Below are positions 36,227 through 44,769 of a stretch of DNA of 49,264 bases, in pieces. Position 1 is the stretch's first letter, and each line of letters begins with the position of its first letter. Under the pieces are notes generated by a model. It was given only the letters and a program-made list of their open reading frames with translations. It did not search any database and had not been told where the DNA came from. The stretch covers positions 1 through 49,264 of the forward strand of contig JAENYF010000025.1 of assembly GCA_016841905.1 (NCBI GenBank). The letters are read 5' to 3'. The position numbers and the translations under genes are program-made. The DNA comes from Desulfoscipio geothermicus (GTDB lineage: Bacteria > Bacillota > Desulfotomaculia > Desulfotomaculales > Desulfallaceae).

Positions 36227-36302
36227 GGGCGATTAGCTCAGTTGGGAGAGCGCCTGCCTTACAAGCAGGATGCCGGCGGTTCAAGTCCGTCATCGCCCAC
36301 CA
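36227..36302 (+). tRNA. tRNA-Val (anticodon TAC), copy 1
   Basis: Acceptor GGGCGAT/ATCGCCC, anticodon stem CTGCC/GGCAG-type around CTTACAA, encoded CCA. Only 3 bases separate it from tRNA-Glu. Confidence 0.95.
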
Positions 36303-36354
36303 TACAGCACTCGCCGGAGTATAGCAAGCTCTGGCGTTTAATCTGAAAAAATAG

Positions 36355-36430
36355 GGGAGCATAGCTCAGCTGGGAGAGCGCCTGCCTTACAAGCAGGATG
36401 TCACAGGTTCAAGTCCTGTTGTTCCCACCA
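36355..36430 (+). tRNA. tRNA-Val (anticodon TAC), copy 2
   Basis: Acceptor GGGAGCA/TGTTCCC, the same D-arm and anticodon arm as copy 1, a different acceptor and T-stem, encoded CCA. Last gene of the operon. Confidence 0.95.
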
Positions 36431-36434
36431 AACA

Positions 36435-36481
36435 AAAGAAGTCAGCACCAAAATTAACCTTTGGTGTTGCCTTCTTTTTTT
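36435..36481 (+). terminator. Terminator of the tRNA operon
   Basis: AAAGAAG...GCACCAAA pairs with TTTGGTG...CTTCTTT and runs into TTTTT, 5 bases after the last CCA. Confidence 0.9.
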
Positions 36482-37223
36482 GTTTAATTAACACCTGTAC
36501 TCATAGGCGTTACCTTCCATCTATCTACTATTATTTTTTTATAGCCGGGCTACTCTTGATATCATGTAGCAGTGTCTTATTCTCAAACCTTTTAATCATA
36601 GGACAGCTCAGTGAAAAATTGTTTAAAATTTTGTCTGTAATGTAGCTCAATTATTGGCCGGAATTGGGGAATGTTAAGATGCGTATAATTATCAGCACCC
36701 CTACTGGGGACTACCTAAGACATTGATTCTTATTATGGAAATAAAGTAAAAAGAGATTAATCTGAGCAATGACTGTTAAAAAGAATGCAGGCAGAACATG
36801 GAGTAAATAAAATTAGTCAGGTTAGTATTGCCCAGCTAGACACCAGTTAAATAGCCTTTACATTGATTTGAAGAGCGATAGTCCTGACGACATATCATGC
36901 TTATGATGCCAATAAGTTGTTAATGGCTGTGTTGATAATTTACCTTTGTGCTTATCCCACAACCGGAGCAGGTGACCCGGTTTTTTCCAACCGGTCTATT
37001 AAGTATATTAAACGTTCTTTATATGCAAAATAACTTGGATGTAAGGTACCGCTCATGCCCGCAAGTAGCCAGCTTAAAAAAAACCAATATTTTGGGCACT
37101 AGAGCTACAACGCAGACCTGACATTAAACAACCCCCCAGTTTCAGCACGGTTCAGCAGAATATTGCACACATTGAAGGAACCTTTACTAAAAAGATAGTC
37201 AAGGTAAACAGGAGGGCATTACT
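36482..37223. other. 740-base intergenic region before spoVAC
   Basis: No coding region is supported. A hairpin AACCGG / CCGGTT with a 10-base loop and a T-run (36961-36986) looks like a terminator for an undetected transcript, perhaps a small RNA. CCCC/GGGG (about 36697-36708) forms a tiny hairpin. A forespore sigma-G promoter for spoVA is expected near 37100-37200, but I could not find a clear match. Confidence 0.35.
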
Positions 37224-37703
37224 TTGTCTAATAAACAAAAAAAGAAACTAACTGCTGTGCAGCAGGAATATCAATCTTTTGCCAAGGTCAGGGAACCTGG
37301 GCGGCCGGTGGCAAAAAATATTCTTCGGGCATTTATAGTGGGTGGTGTGATCTGCATAGTTGCCCAGGGTATCTCGGATTTCTTCCTGTGGAACTTTGAT
37401 TTTACGGAAAAAACAGTGGGTAATCCCACGGCGGCGGTGATGATTTTAATATCGGTAATATTAACTTCAGTAGGTATCTATGACCATATCGCTCAGTGGG
37501 CCGGGGCCGGAACGGCGGTGCCTGTAACGGGGTTTGCTAATTCCATAGCTTCGGCGGCTATCGAACACCGCAGCGAGGGGTTTGTGTTGGGGGTAGGGGG
37601 GAATATGTTTAAACTGGCCGGTTCAGTAATTGTATTTGGGGTATTTGCTGCCTTTGTGGTTGCTTTGATTAAAACAACCTTAGCAATGTTGGGGGGAAGC
37701 TAA
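37224..37703 (+). CDS. spoVAC: Stage V sporulation protein AC
   Basis: SpoVAC is an inner-membrane channel component for Ca-dipicolinate movement in spores. The 159 residues have several hydrophobic segments (AFIVGGVICIVAQGISDFF, AVMILISVILTSVGIYDHI, and a C-terminal one) and the signature AGAGTAVPVTGFANSIASAA. The start is TTG 37224 after CAGGAGGG. spoVAD starts 5 bases later. Confidence 0.95.
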   Translation: MSNKQKKKLTAVQQEYQSFAKVREPGRPVAKNILRAFIVGGVICIVAQGISDFFLWNFDFTEKTVGNPTAAVMILISVILTSVGIYDHIAQWAGAGTAVPVTGFANSIASAAIEHRSEGFVLGVGGNMFKLAGSVIVFGVFAAFVVALIKTTLAMLGGS

Positions 37704-37708
37704 ATAAT

Positions 37709-38722
37709 ATGCTGCATGGCCACCAAACTTGGGTATTCAATAACCAGCCTACTATTATTGCCACGGCTGTAGTTGGGGGACCCTTTGAGGCGCAGGGACC
37801 GCTAGCCGATGATTTCGATCTTTTACACGGCGATCTGTGGCTTGAGCAAGAAAGTTTTGAAAAAGCACAAAAAAAACTGCTGGAGGACGCCTGTGCCAAA
37901 GCTATTCAAAAGGGCGGCCTGCAAATGCAGGATGTGCAATTTTTTCTGGCCGGAGATTTGCTGAACCAAATAATTTCCAGTAGTTTCGCTGCTAGGACAC
38001 TGGCTACGCCTTTTCTGGGACTTTATGGAGCTTGTTCAAGTTCAATGGAGAGCCTGTCCCTGGCTACCCTGATCGTTAACAGCAGGGCGGCTAATCATGT
38101 ACTTTGTGGTACCGTCAGTCATAATGGAGCAGTGGAAAAACAATTTCGCTATCCCACTGAATATGGCTCCCAGAAACCTCCCACCGCCCAGTGGACGGTC
38201 ACTGCCGCCGGGGTAGCTCTGCTTGCAGCTGAAGGGGAAGGTCCTAAAGTTACCAGTGCCACAATAGGTAAAATAGTGGACATGGGGATAAGTGACCCCT
38301 ATAATATGGGTGGCGCGATGGCTCCGGCCGCAGTGGATACCATTACCGCTCATTTCCGAGATTTGGGTATAGGTCCCCGGAAATACGACCTAATTGTCAC
38401 AGGTGATCTGGGAAGGGTGGGTTATGAAATTGCCGCTGATTTATTAAGGAAACACAACCTAGATATCCCAGCAGAAATATTTAAAGATTGCGGGATGATG
38501 ATTTACGGGCCGGACCAGCAGGCTGAAGTGCTGTCTGGAGGCAGTGGCTGTGGCTGTTCAGCTGCCGTTACTTATGGTCATTTACTGAACAGGATGAAAA
38601 AAGGGGAACTGCACAAAATATTAGTTGTAGCCACTGGTGCCCTTTTATCACCGTTGTCATACCAGCAAAAGGAAAGCATTCCGTGTATTGCACATGCTGT
38701 TTCCATTGAATCGAGCCAATAA
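37709..38722 (+). CDS. spoVAD: Stage V sporulation protein AD
   Basis: SpoVAD is a soluble, thiolase-fold protein that binds dipicolinic acid on the spore inner membrane. Marks are LYGACSSSMESLSLA (with a Cys at the thiolase-like position), GTVSHNGAVEKQFRYPTEYG and SGGSGCGCSAAVTYGHLL. Length (337 aa) is normal. It lies between spoVAC and spoVAEb. Confidence 0.95.
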   Translation: MLHGHQTWVFNNQPTIIATAVVGGPFEAQGPLADDFDLLHGDLWLEQESFEKAQKKLLEDACAKAIQKGGLQMQDVQFFLAGDLLNQIISSSFAARTLATPFLGLYGACSSSMESLSLATLIVNSRAANHVLCGTVSHNGAVEKQFRYPTEYGSQKPPTAQWTVTAAGVALLAAEGEGPKVTSATIGKIVDMGISDPYNMGGAMAPAAVDTITAHFRDLGIGPRKYDLIVTGDLGRVGYEIAADLLRKHNLDIPAEIFKDCGMMIYGPDQQAEVLSGGSGCGCSAAVTYGHLLNRMKKGELHKILVVATGALLSPLSYQQKESIPCIAHAVSIESSQ

Positions 38723-38737
38723 AGGGGTGACTTTACT

Positions 38738-39091
38738 ATGGAAACTTATTTTTGGGCCTTTGTGGTGGGTGGGCTGATTTGTGTAGCCGGACAGCTGCTC
38801 ATGGATGTCGGTAAGTTTACTCCGGCCCATACCATCACCAGTATGGTAGTGGCGGGCGCTGTTTTAGCCGGCTTGGGGCTATATGATCCGCTGATTGATT
38901 TTGCCGGAGCCGGAGCCACTATTCCTATTACAAGTTTCGGTAATTCTCTGGTGCGCGGGGCGTTGGCTGAGGCTGAACAGACCGGATTGGTTGGCATTAT
39001 TACAGGTATTTTCGAGGTAACTAGCGCGGGCATATCGGCGGCTATTATTTTTGGTTTCATGGCATCTTTTCTGGTGAGGCCTAAAGGGTAA
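38738..39091 (+). CDS. spoVAE: Stage V sporulation protein AE (AEb type)
   Basis: A small integral membrane protein of the spore DPA channel. Four hydrophobic stretches and the AGAGATIPITSFGNSLVRGA motif mirror SpoVAC. The ATG follows AAAGGGGTGA. 117 residues is typical of the AEb form. Operon mate of spoVAC and spoVAD. Confidence 0.93.
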   Translation: METYFWAFVVGGLICVAGQLLMDVGKFTPAHTITSMVVAGAVLAGLGLYDPLIDFAGAGATIPITSFGNSLVRGALAEAEQTGLVGIITGIFEVTSAGISAAIIFGFMASFLVRPKG

Positions 39092-39152
39092 ACTAACTGT
39101 TTTGATAATTATTGCGTGCTTGCGCAAGATTGGTCGGAATGGGGTGACAGAT

Positions 39153-39608
39153 ATGAATAAAATATTCAGAGTTGTTATCTTGTGTTTAATTATCGGTATT
39201 ATGGCCGGTTGTGCAGTGGTGGAACTACCGCAAAGAAAACCGCATGCGCAGGTGGGCCAGGTTAGTGGACCGCCTCATACTCATGCTGAGCTGTCGGAAC
39301 AAGTGGAAGAAGTTGCCCGGGTTGTCCAGGGTGTAAAAGAAAGTACGGCTCTGGTGATGAACGACCAAATAGCTGTGGCCGTTAAAGTTACTGGCTTTGA
39401 CCGTTTGCATTTACAAGCTATCAGACAAAATTTAAATAATCAAGTCGAGAGAATTGCTCCCGGGTATGATGTGCACGTGACCACTGACAAGAAGCTTTTT
39501 GCACAGCTGCAAATGCTGAAGGAGCAGATAAAAAATGCACCGCAGTATAATATTCCTACACAGATTAAAGATAGCTACAATGTTATTATTGAAGATATGA
39601 ACGGTTGA
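39153..39608 (+). CDS. YhcN/YlaJ-family sporulation lipoprotein
   Basis: A signal peptide with lipobox MAGC (lipidated Cys20) starts the protein at ATG 39153, after GGGGTGA. The body (VEEVARVVQGVKESTALVMN, then AVKVTGFDRLHLQAIRQNLN) is the YhcN/YlaJ fold, found in spore inner-membrane or germination lipoproteins. It follows spoVAE by 61 bases, so it probably belongs to the same forespore transcript. The in-frame TTG 39102 would put the signal peptide inside and is disfavoured. Confidence 0.85.
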   Translation: MNKIFRVVILCLIIGIMAGCAVVELPQRKPHAQVGQVSGPPHTHAELSEQVEEVARVVQGVKESTALVMNDQIAVAVKVTGFDRLHLQAIRQNLNNQVERIAPGYDVHVTTDKKLFAQLQMLKEQIKNAPQYNIPTQIKDSYNVIIEDMNG

Positions 39609-39618
39609 CATGTTCTTG

Positions 39619-39652
39619 CGGCAGGTGCGGAAAAACCCTGCCGTTTTATTTT
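39619..39652 (+). terminator. Terminator of the spoVA operon
   Basis: CGGCAGG / CCTGCCG with a short A-rich loop, then TTTTATTTT, about 10 bases after the lipoprotein stop. Confidence 0.85.
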
Positions 39653-39732
39653 CTCTATTCTGCGGGTACCCTAATTATTATCACGTTGATTTTTGAACGA
39701 ATAGAAATGTTATCATGTTATCTTATTCAGCT

Positions 39733-39985
39733 TAGCTTAGGGGCAAAAGAAAAGCGCCCACTATGGGGCTTAAGGAGAAGGGATTATTCCACTATATATT
39801 ATGCCTAAATACTAACAATTGCAGTCAAAGCAACATAACAGGCTCATTTGTTGAGCAGTCGACCACCGGTTTAAACAATATATCGAAATATGTGAGGACC
39901 TTTGTGTCTAGCTGTGTGCGTTATGCTAAGGGTGATGCTGCTCGCCAGCAGCGCGGCAAAGGCGGGTAAACCCGCCACTTTTTTT
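39733..39985 (+). other. Unassigned transcript-like region ending in a terminator
   Basis: A strong terminator (GGCGGGT-AA-ACCCGCC then a T7 run, 39961-39985) follows a GCTGCT/AGCAGC hairpin and, further upstream, AGC-CCC/GGG-GCT pairing at 39753-39771. A 68-codon frame (39763-39969) covers most of it but lacks a ribosome site and ends inside the terminator stem. A small RNA is as likely as a peptide gene. Confidence 0.3.
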
Positions 39986-40032
39986 GCATACTAGTTCTGG
40001 TATCTCCAACAGAATTATTCCCAATTAATATT

Positions 40033-40080
40033 AAAGCAGTGCCTTGAGAACCAGTAATATAAGGTGCAAGGCACTGCTTT
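40033..40080 (-). terminator. Terminator of the YkoF-like gene
   Basis: A perfect 14-bp stem AAAGCAGTGCCTTG / CAAGGCACTGCTTT with a 20-base loop begins about 35 bases past the minus-strand stop and is followed on that strand by TTTAATATT. Confidence 0.7.
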
Positions 40081-40115
40081 CCTACAGTTGAGCCGCTGTA
40101 ATGTTAGCAAATGGT

Positions 40116-40367
40116 TTAAAATGCGGAGTTGGATATGGTTACTACCATATTAACTTCGCTTTGGTTGCTAGCCTGATAAAATAATGATCGTAAACCAGCC
40201 CACACTTCTTGATCTGTGCCCTGCAGACGGGTGGACATGGAACCTACTTGAGTTTGCAAATCATGTTGTCTTAACGTATCAATGGAATTGTTGATAATCT
40301 GGCTCGCGTTGGTAGTTTTTTGTGGATATAGTGACACTTCAGCGGTTAAAATTGGTTTTCCCTCCAA
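40116..40367 (-). CDS. YkoF/MTH1187-like thiamine-binding family protein
   Basis: The family (DUF77/YkoF) binds thiamine or HMP-like ligands in a ferredoxin-like fold. LTAEVSLYPQ, INNSIDTLRQHDLQTQVGSM and VWAGLRSLF are recognisable. The only canonical start is TTG 40367, with no ribosome site ahead of it. The GGAGGG at 40365-40360 lies just inside the frame and is 7 bases from an in-frame ATT at 40352 (x-LTAEVSLYP), so the start may really be AUU. 78-83 residues. Stands alone on the minus strand. Confidence 0.8.
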   Translation of the reverse strand: MEGKPILTAEVSLYPQKTTNASQIINNSIDTLRQHDLQTQVGSMSTRLQGTDQEVWAGLRSLFYQASNQSEVNMVVTISNSAF

Positions 40368-40577
40368 TTAGAATATTTTTTCAAACACCATATTTAAAGC
40401 TATTCCCAGAATCACCAAAAATTATTTATTCTGGTAGAATTTCAGAAACTTATATTTTAGCCTACCTGCCATACTAAAAGATGAATAGGCTGAGACTTTT
40501 ATTAATGTGCTTGGTTAAATCATATATTTTGAAGGATGTCTAAAGGACAGTCAATAAATAAAACCAGGAGAGGGCTA

Positions 40578-41450
40578 ATGCAGAAGTTCTTAAATTTAAG
40601 AGGTGCAAAGTACCTGATAGTGTTGTTAATTATTATGGTAATAGGATTATTTCTCGGTCACCTAAAAACTAAACAAGAGGTTCATCATAAACCAATCCTG
40701 CATAATAAGCTTACCATCCTACACTTTATTCACACAGTTAAAGTTAAACAAAAGCCCCCCCCCGCTCCTATAAATATAAAACAAGGCTATGTCATATTTG
40801 AGAACGACCAAGTAACGGTTTACCGCAACGGTCAGATGGCGGATATTGTGAACAAACAAACAGGGCAAAGAATAAGAGTAAATCACTGCGGCACAGTACA
40901 CAATATTATTAGTAAGTCTGCTAATATGCCCCCGCTGGTGGGTGATGCTATTGCAGAAGGTATTAAGCTAGTTTGCTACGATGAAGTAACCATCATTGAA
41001 ATTAAGCCAGCGTTTAAAGTGATGTCTACCTATCCCAACCCCCGCACGGGTTTAGATAAAATTATTATAAATAAAGGAAACAACACACTGTATTTGTATA
41101 AAGAAGGTGAGCTGTACAAAAGTTACCCTGTGGCCACCGGAAAAGATCCTCTGTTTACACCCGAGGGTATTTTCAAGATAGCCAATAAAATTGGGGACCA
41201 CGGCCGGGAGTTAAAGCCGCAGCTGGGTGTGCGGTGGCTGGGGCTCGCTGTGCCTTTTGAACAAGACAAGCGGGCTGAAAAAGACGCAAGGGCACCGGTG
41301 GGTAGAAAGTACGGCATTCATGGTACTAATGAGCCGGATTCTATTGGTAAATATGCCTCGGGTGGGTGTATCAGGATGGACAACAGGCAGATTGCAGAGC
41401 TTTTTAAATTGGTTGAGGTAAATACCCTCGTTGAGATCAGAAACTGGTAA
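40578..41450 (+). CDS. Membrane-anchored L,D-transpeptidase (YkuD)
   Basis: L,D-transpeptidases cross-link or modify peptidoglycan outside the cell. One N-terminal transmembrane helix (YLIVLLIIMVIGLFLG) precedes a linker with a Pro-rich KQKPPPAP segment coded by a C9 run (40755-40763). The YkuD catalytic domain is C-terminal: HGTNEPDSIGKYASGGCIRM with the active Cys. ATG 40578 follows AGGAGAGGG; ATG 40536 lacks a site. Possibly a spore-cortex or cell-wall enzyme. Confidence 0.88.
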   Translation: MQKFLNLRGAKYLIVLLIIMVIGLFLGHLKTKQEVHHKPILHNKLTILHFIHTVKVKQKPPPAPINIKQGYVIFENDQVTVYRNGQMADIVNKQTGQRIRVNHCGTVHNIISKSANMPPLVGDAIAEGIKLVCYDEVTIIEIKPAFKVMSTYPNPRTGLDKIIINKGNNTLYLYKEGELYKSYPVATGKDPLFTPEGIFKIANKIGDHGRELKPQLGVRWLGLAVPFEQDKRAEKDARAPVGRKYGIHGTNEPDSIGKYASGGCIRMDNRQIAELFKLVEVNTLVEIRNW

Positions 41451-41567
41451 TATCTATTGAACAAAGTCAAATCTGCTTACTATGCAGTGGTTTGCTGTTG
41501 TCTATTTAGGTAACAAACTTAAATGAAAGGGGTTTAAGTATGGTCATAGCTCTAATAGCCTTGTTTT

Positions 41568-42025
41568 ATGACCGAACAGTTAATGGACGATAAGACAAAA
41601 TTAGCTAAATTAAACTGGTTTTATAGTCTTGAATTAAACCAGGTAGATCTATACACAGCCCAAGCCCATGCATTAGAGGACATTTAACTGGCTAAAACTA
41701 TGGCAAGGAGCGCGGCCATTGAACAGCAGCACGTGGACAACCTAGCTGAAGAGATCAAAAAACGGAAGGACATGCCCAACTTCCTGGGGGATATTATTTC
41801 GCCTTTGCTTGGAAAAACTGCCGGCACCCTTAGTGGTTTGCTCGGGCCAAAGGTGATCTTTAAAATGGAATCACCCTGGAGGAAAAGGCTATGCAGGATT
41901 ATAAAAGTATGATATTAAATGTGGGAAATGATCATCATCTTTTCGATGTGTTATGGGACAACCTAATTGATGAAGACTTGCATACAGCCTGGTTTGCCAA
42001 CAAGTTAAAGAAGTTCGCACACTAA
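41568..42025 (+). pseudogene. Decayed ferritin/Coq7-like protein
   Basis: The frame from ATG 41568 reads MTEQLMDDKTKLAKLNWFYS, ELNQVDLYTAQAHALEDI, then a TAA (41685-41687), and continues in frame as LAKTMARSAAIEQQHVDNLA, with an ExxH metal-ligand pattern, to about GLLGPKVIFK. A frameshift near 41865 moves it to ITLEEKAMQDYKSMILNV, DHHLFDVLWDNLIDEDLH and a final KLKKFAH stop. The pieces make one helical diiron/ferritin-like protein of about 150 residues. One nonsense and one frameshift indicate a pseudogene. A GGGG-site ATG at 41540 may mark the former start. Confidence 0.7.
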
Positions 42026-42190
42026 TAATAGCCCCGTAAAGTATTACTTATGGGTTATTAAATGTCATAATGGTAACTAAACTATAACGCTTTAATTTGT
42101 TATAATTTAAGAGAGTTAGATAATTGCTCAAGAGATGCAATAACCATGTTTTATGGCTACATTGCTCGACAGGAGGGCTTACTAGCAGTA

Positions 42191-42880
42191 ATGGAATTAT
42201 CAAAACGATTAGCAGCGCTAGCCAGGCATGTTCCTGCAGGCGAGGCAGTGGCAGACATTGGCACGGACCATGCGTATTTGCCTGTTTACCTTATTCAACA
42301 GGGCATCTCCCCATGGATAGTGGCCGGTGACATTAACCGAAAGCCATATGAAGCAGCCCTGATTAACGTACAGTCCAGCGGGCTGTGCAACAGTATTGAC
42401 TTGCGTCTAGGGAACGGCCTTAACATATTAAAGCCTGGTGAAGCCAGTGTGTTGGTGGTGGCCGGGATGGGCGGCAAAACAATTTGTGCTATTTTGGAAC
42501 AGGGTGGGGCTGTTTTGCAGCAGATGTGGCGTTTGGTTATCCAACCGATGCGGGATATTTCTATGGTGCGCTGTTGGCTGGCGGATAACGGTTGGCGGTT
42601 GGCGGATGAAGAAATGGTTGTTGAAGATAGGCACTATTACGTAATAATTGTAGCTGAACGGGGACAGGAAATGATCACAGACCGCTTTGCCCTGGAAGTA
42701 GGGCCGCGTTTGCTGGAAAAAAAGGATGCCGTATTGAAGGGGTTTCTGACCAAAAAGGTAATGAAAATTAAAGCAATTTTAATGGAAATAACCCGTGCTG
42801 AAAGTACGGCAGCACGCGATAGGGCCCTGTTATTAAGACAAGAGGCTATGGAAATCGAGGAGGTGCTGAACAGGTGGTAG
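42191..42880 (+). CDS. trmK: tRNA m1A22 methyltransferase
   Basis: TrmK methylates N1 of A22 in tRNA. The AdoMet fold shows VADIGTDHAYLPVYL (motif I) and VVAGMGGKTI, followed by a C-terminal coiled-coil region. ATG 42191 (MELSKRLAALARHV) is the family's start; the frame is open from 42146 without a site. nif3 overlaps its end by 7 bases, as is common in Firmicutes. Confidence 0.93.
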   Translation: MELSKRLAALARHVPAGEAVADIGTDHAYLPVYLIQQGISPWIVAGDINRKPYEAALINVQSSGLCNSIDLRLGNGLNILKPGEASVLVVAGMGGKTICAILEQGGAVLQQMWRLVIQPMRDISMVRCWLADNGWRLADEEMVVEDRHYYVIIVAERGQEMITDRFALEVGPRLLEKKDAVLKGFLTKKVMKIKAILMEITRAESTAARDRALLLRQEAMEIEEVLNRW

Positions 42881-44007
42881 ACCAAGTAAAGGTAACGCTG
42901 GCCAAGGATGTGGTGCAAATTATGGAGCGTCTGGCCCCGCCGAAATTGGCGGAAGCATGGGACAACAGCGGCTGGCAGGTAGGTGAGCCAGGAGCGCAGG
43001 TGCGAAAGGTGCTGCTGGCATTGGATGTGACCCGGGAGGTGGTTGAAGAGGCCGAGGAACGCGGTGCCCAGTTAATCATTTGTCATCATCCTCTGCTACT
43101 TAAGGGTCTAAAATCGGTGCGTCTGGACGACCCGGCGGGCAGCCTGATATTCCGGCTCATCCTGTCTGGTATAAGTGTTTATGCCGCCCATACTACACTG
43201 GACAGTGCGGATGGAGGGGTAAATGATGTGCTGGCTCGTGAACTAGGGCTAACGCAAACCGAAGTGTTGCAGCCGGTACAGTACCAGCAGCTGCTCAAGC
43301 TGGTGGTGTTTGTGCCGGTTTCCCATGCCGGTGAGGTGCGTGAGGCCTTAGGCCGGGCAGGTGCGGGCTATATTGGCAATTACAGTCACTGCACCTATAA
43401 CCTCATGGGTACCGGTACCTTTTGCCCTCAGGATGGTACCAATCCGTTTATCGGTGTTACTGGCCGTTTGGAGCAGGTGGCGGAGGTTCGCATAGAAACA
43501 ATTATCAGAAAAGAGGAAACCGAGCAGGTGCTGCAGGATATGTTGGCGGCCCATCCTTATGAGGAAGTGGCCTATGACCTATACCCCTTGCTAAATAAGG
43601 GAGTCCCCCGAGGGTTAGGGCGGATCGGTCGGCTACCCCAGGCTGTGACGCTGGCTGAACTTGCCGGTAAAGTTCAACGAGTATTGCAGGGGAACTGCCT
43701 GCGTTTTGGCGGAAATCAAAATGAGCTGGTGCAGTGGGTAGCTGTTTGCGGAGGGTCCGGGGGTGATCTGTGGTCCCTGGCTAAGCAAAAGGGTGCTGAT
43801 GTGCTGGTTACAGGAGACGTACGTTATCATGCCGCTCGGGACATGCTGGCGGCTGGTATAAGCTTTGTCGATGCCGGTCATTTTACCACCGAGCGGGTGG
43901 CACTGCCAGTATTGCGCGAGCAACTAGCCATGGAGTTGGAACAGGCCGGGCTGACGGTGGATATAGCCCTAGCCCTTTGTGAAACAGAACCTTGGGTTGG
44001 CTTATAA
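42874..44007 (+). CDS. Nif3-like dinuclear metal-centre protein (YqfO)
   Basis: A NIF3/YqfO family hexamer with a dinuclear metal site and a central PII/CutA1-like insert (about residues 125-225, LLKLVVFVPVSHAGEVREAL). Metal ligands sit in ICHHPLL, AAHTTLD and DAGHFTTE. The precise reaction is unknown; it is commonly a GTP cyclohydrolase-like annotation without proof. GTG 42874 overlaps trmK after GAGGAGG. Confidence 0.92.
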   Translation: MVDQVKVTLAKDVVQIMERLAPPKLAEAWDNSGWQVGEPGAQVRKVLLALDVTREVVEEAEERGAQLIICHHPLLLKGLKSVRLDDPAGSLIFRLILSGISVYAAHTTLDSADGGVNDVLARELGLTQTEVLQPVQYQQLLKLVVFVPVSHAGEVREALGRAGAGYIGNYSHCTYNLMGTGTFCPQDGTNPFIGVTGRLEQVAEVRIETIIRKEETEQVLQDMLAAHPYEEVAYDLYPLLNKGVPRGLGRIGRLPQAVTLAELAGKVQRVLQGNCLRFGGNQNELVQWVAVCGGSGGDLWSLAKQKGADVLVTGDVRYHAARDMLAAGISFVDAGHFTTERVALPVLREQLAMELEQAGLTVDIALALCETEPWVGL

Positions 44008-44688
44008 CGCTTTATATTTTGAAGTTACCTTTAATATTTGCATGCCTATGGTTGTTGCCTGGGACCGATTTTTTACGCCTAGTTTTCTAAAAATATTCCT
44101 TAAGTGCGTTTTTACAGTATCTATTGCCAGGTGGGTTGCTACTGATATTTCCTTATTAGTCATACCTTTAACCAGTAGATATAGTATTTCCTGTTCCCGT
44201 GGCGTCAGTTCGATATCTTGAACAGTTGCTTCAGCCTTTTCCTTATTAAAATCACAAGGATTTGTCAATTTTATATAGTCATCGACAATTTGTTTAAAAA
44301 CGGCAGGATCGATAATTCTTTCACCACGGTATACCCGTTTGATGGTTTCAATTAATTTATCCTTGGTAATGTGTTTTAACACATAACCGGCAGCTCCAGT
44401 TTCTAATGCTTGTTTCACGAATTCCGTATCTTCAAAAATAGTTAGAAACATAATCTTGGTTTCCGGTACATCATTTAATATTTGTCTGGCAGCTTCGATG
44501 CCATTAACCCGGTCCATTTTGATATCCATTAAAATAATATCAGGTTTGATGAGTAGGGATAACCTGTGAGCTTCCTCAGCGTCGCCACAGTCATCTACTA
44601 CAAATATATCTTCGCACGTACTTAACATATATATTAGTCCTTCTCTAATCAATGCGTGATCATCCACAATTAAAATCCTTATTTGCAT
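44002..44688 (-). CDS. NarL/FixJ-type response regulator
   Basis: A receiver domain (acid pocket Asp9/Asp10, phospho-acceptor Asp55 in ILMDIK) is joined to a LuxR-type helix-turn-helix (LTPREQEILYLLVKGMTNKE, TVKTHLRNIFRKLGVKNRSQ). The ATG (44688) follows a GGAGG site. It is paired with the histidine kinase 81 bases upstream, and both are divergent from bamB, so control of the aromatic genes is a plausible job. Confidence 0.93.
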   Translation of the reverse strand: MQIRILIVDDHALIREGLIYMLSTCEDIFVVDDCGDAEEAHRLSLLIKPDIILMDIKMDRVNGIEAARQILNDVPETKIMFLTIFEDTEFVKQALETGAAGYVLKHITKDKLIETIKRVYRGERIIDPAVFKQIVDDYIKLTNPCDFNKEKAEATVQDIELTPREQEILYLLVKGMTNKEISVATHLAIDTVKTHLRNIFRKLGVKNRSQATTIGMQILKVTSKYKAL

Positions 44689-44769
44689 TATTTAACCTCC
44701 TATTGGTAAGAGAAACATTTTTTAGAAGCAGGACATTTTTATATAATTTAAATTTATTTTAAAATAATT

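Noticed and set aside
39763..39969. 68-codon frame
   Set aside because: No ribosome site before the ATG and its stop lies in a terminator stem; kept only as part of an unassigned region.
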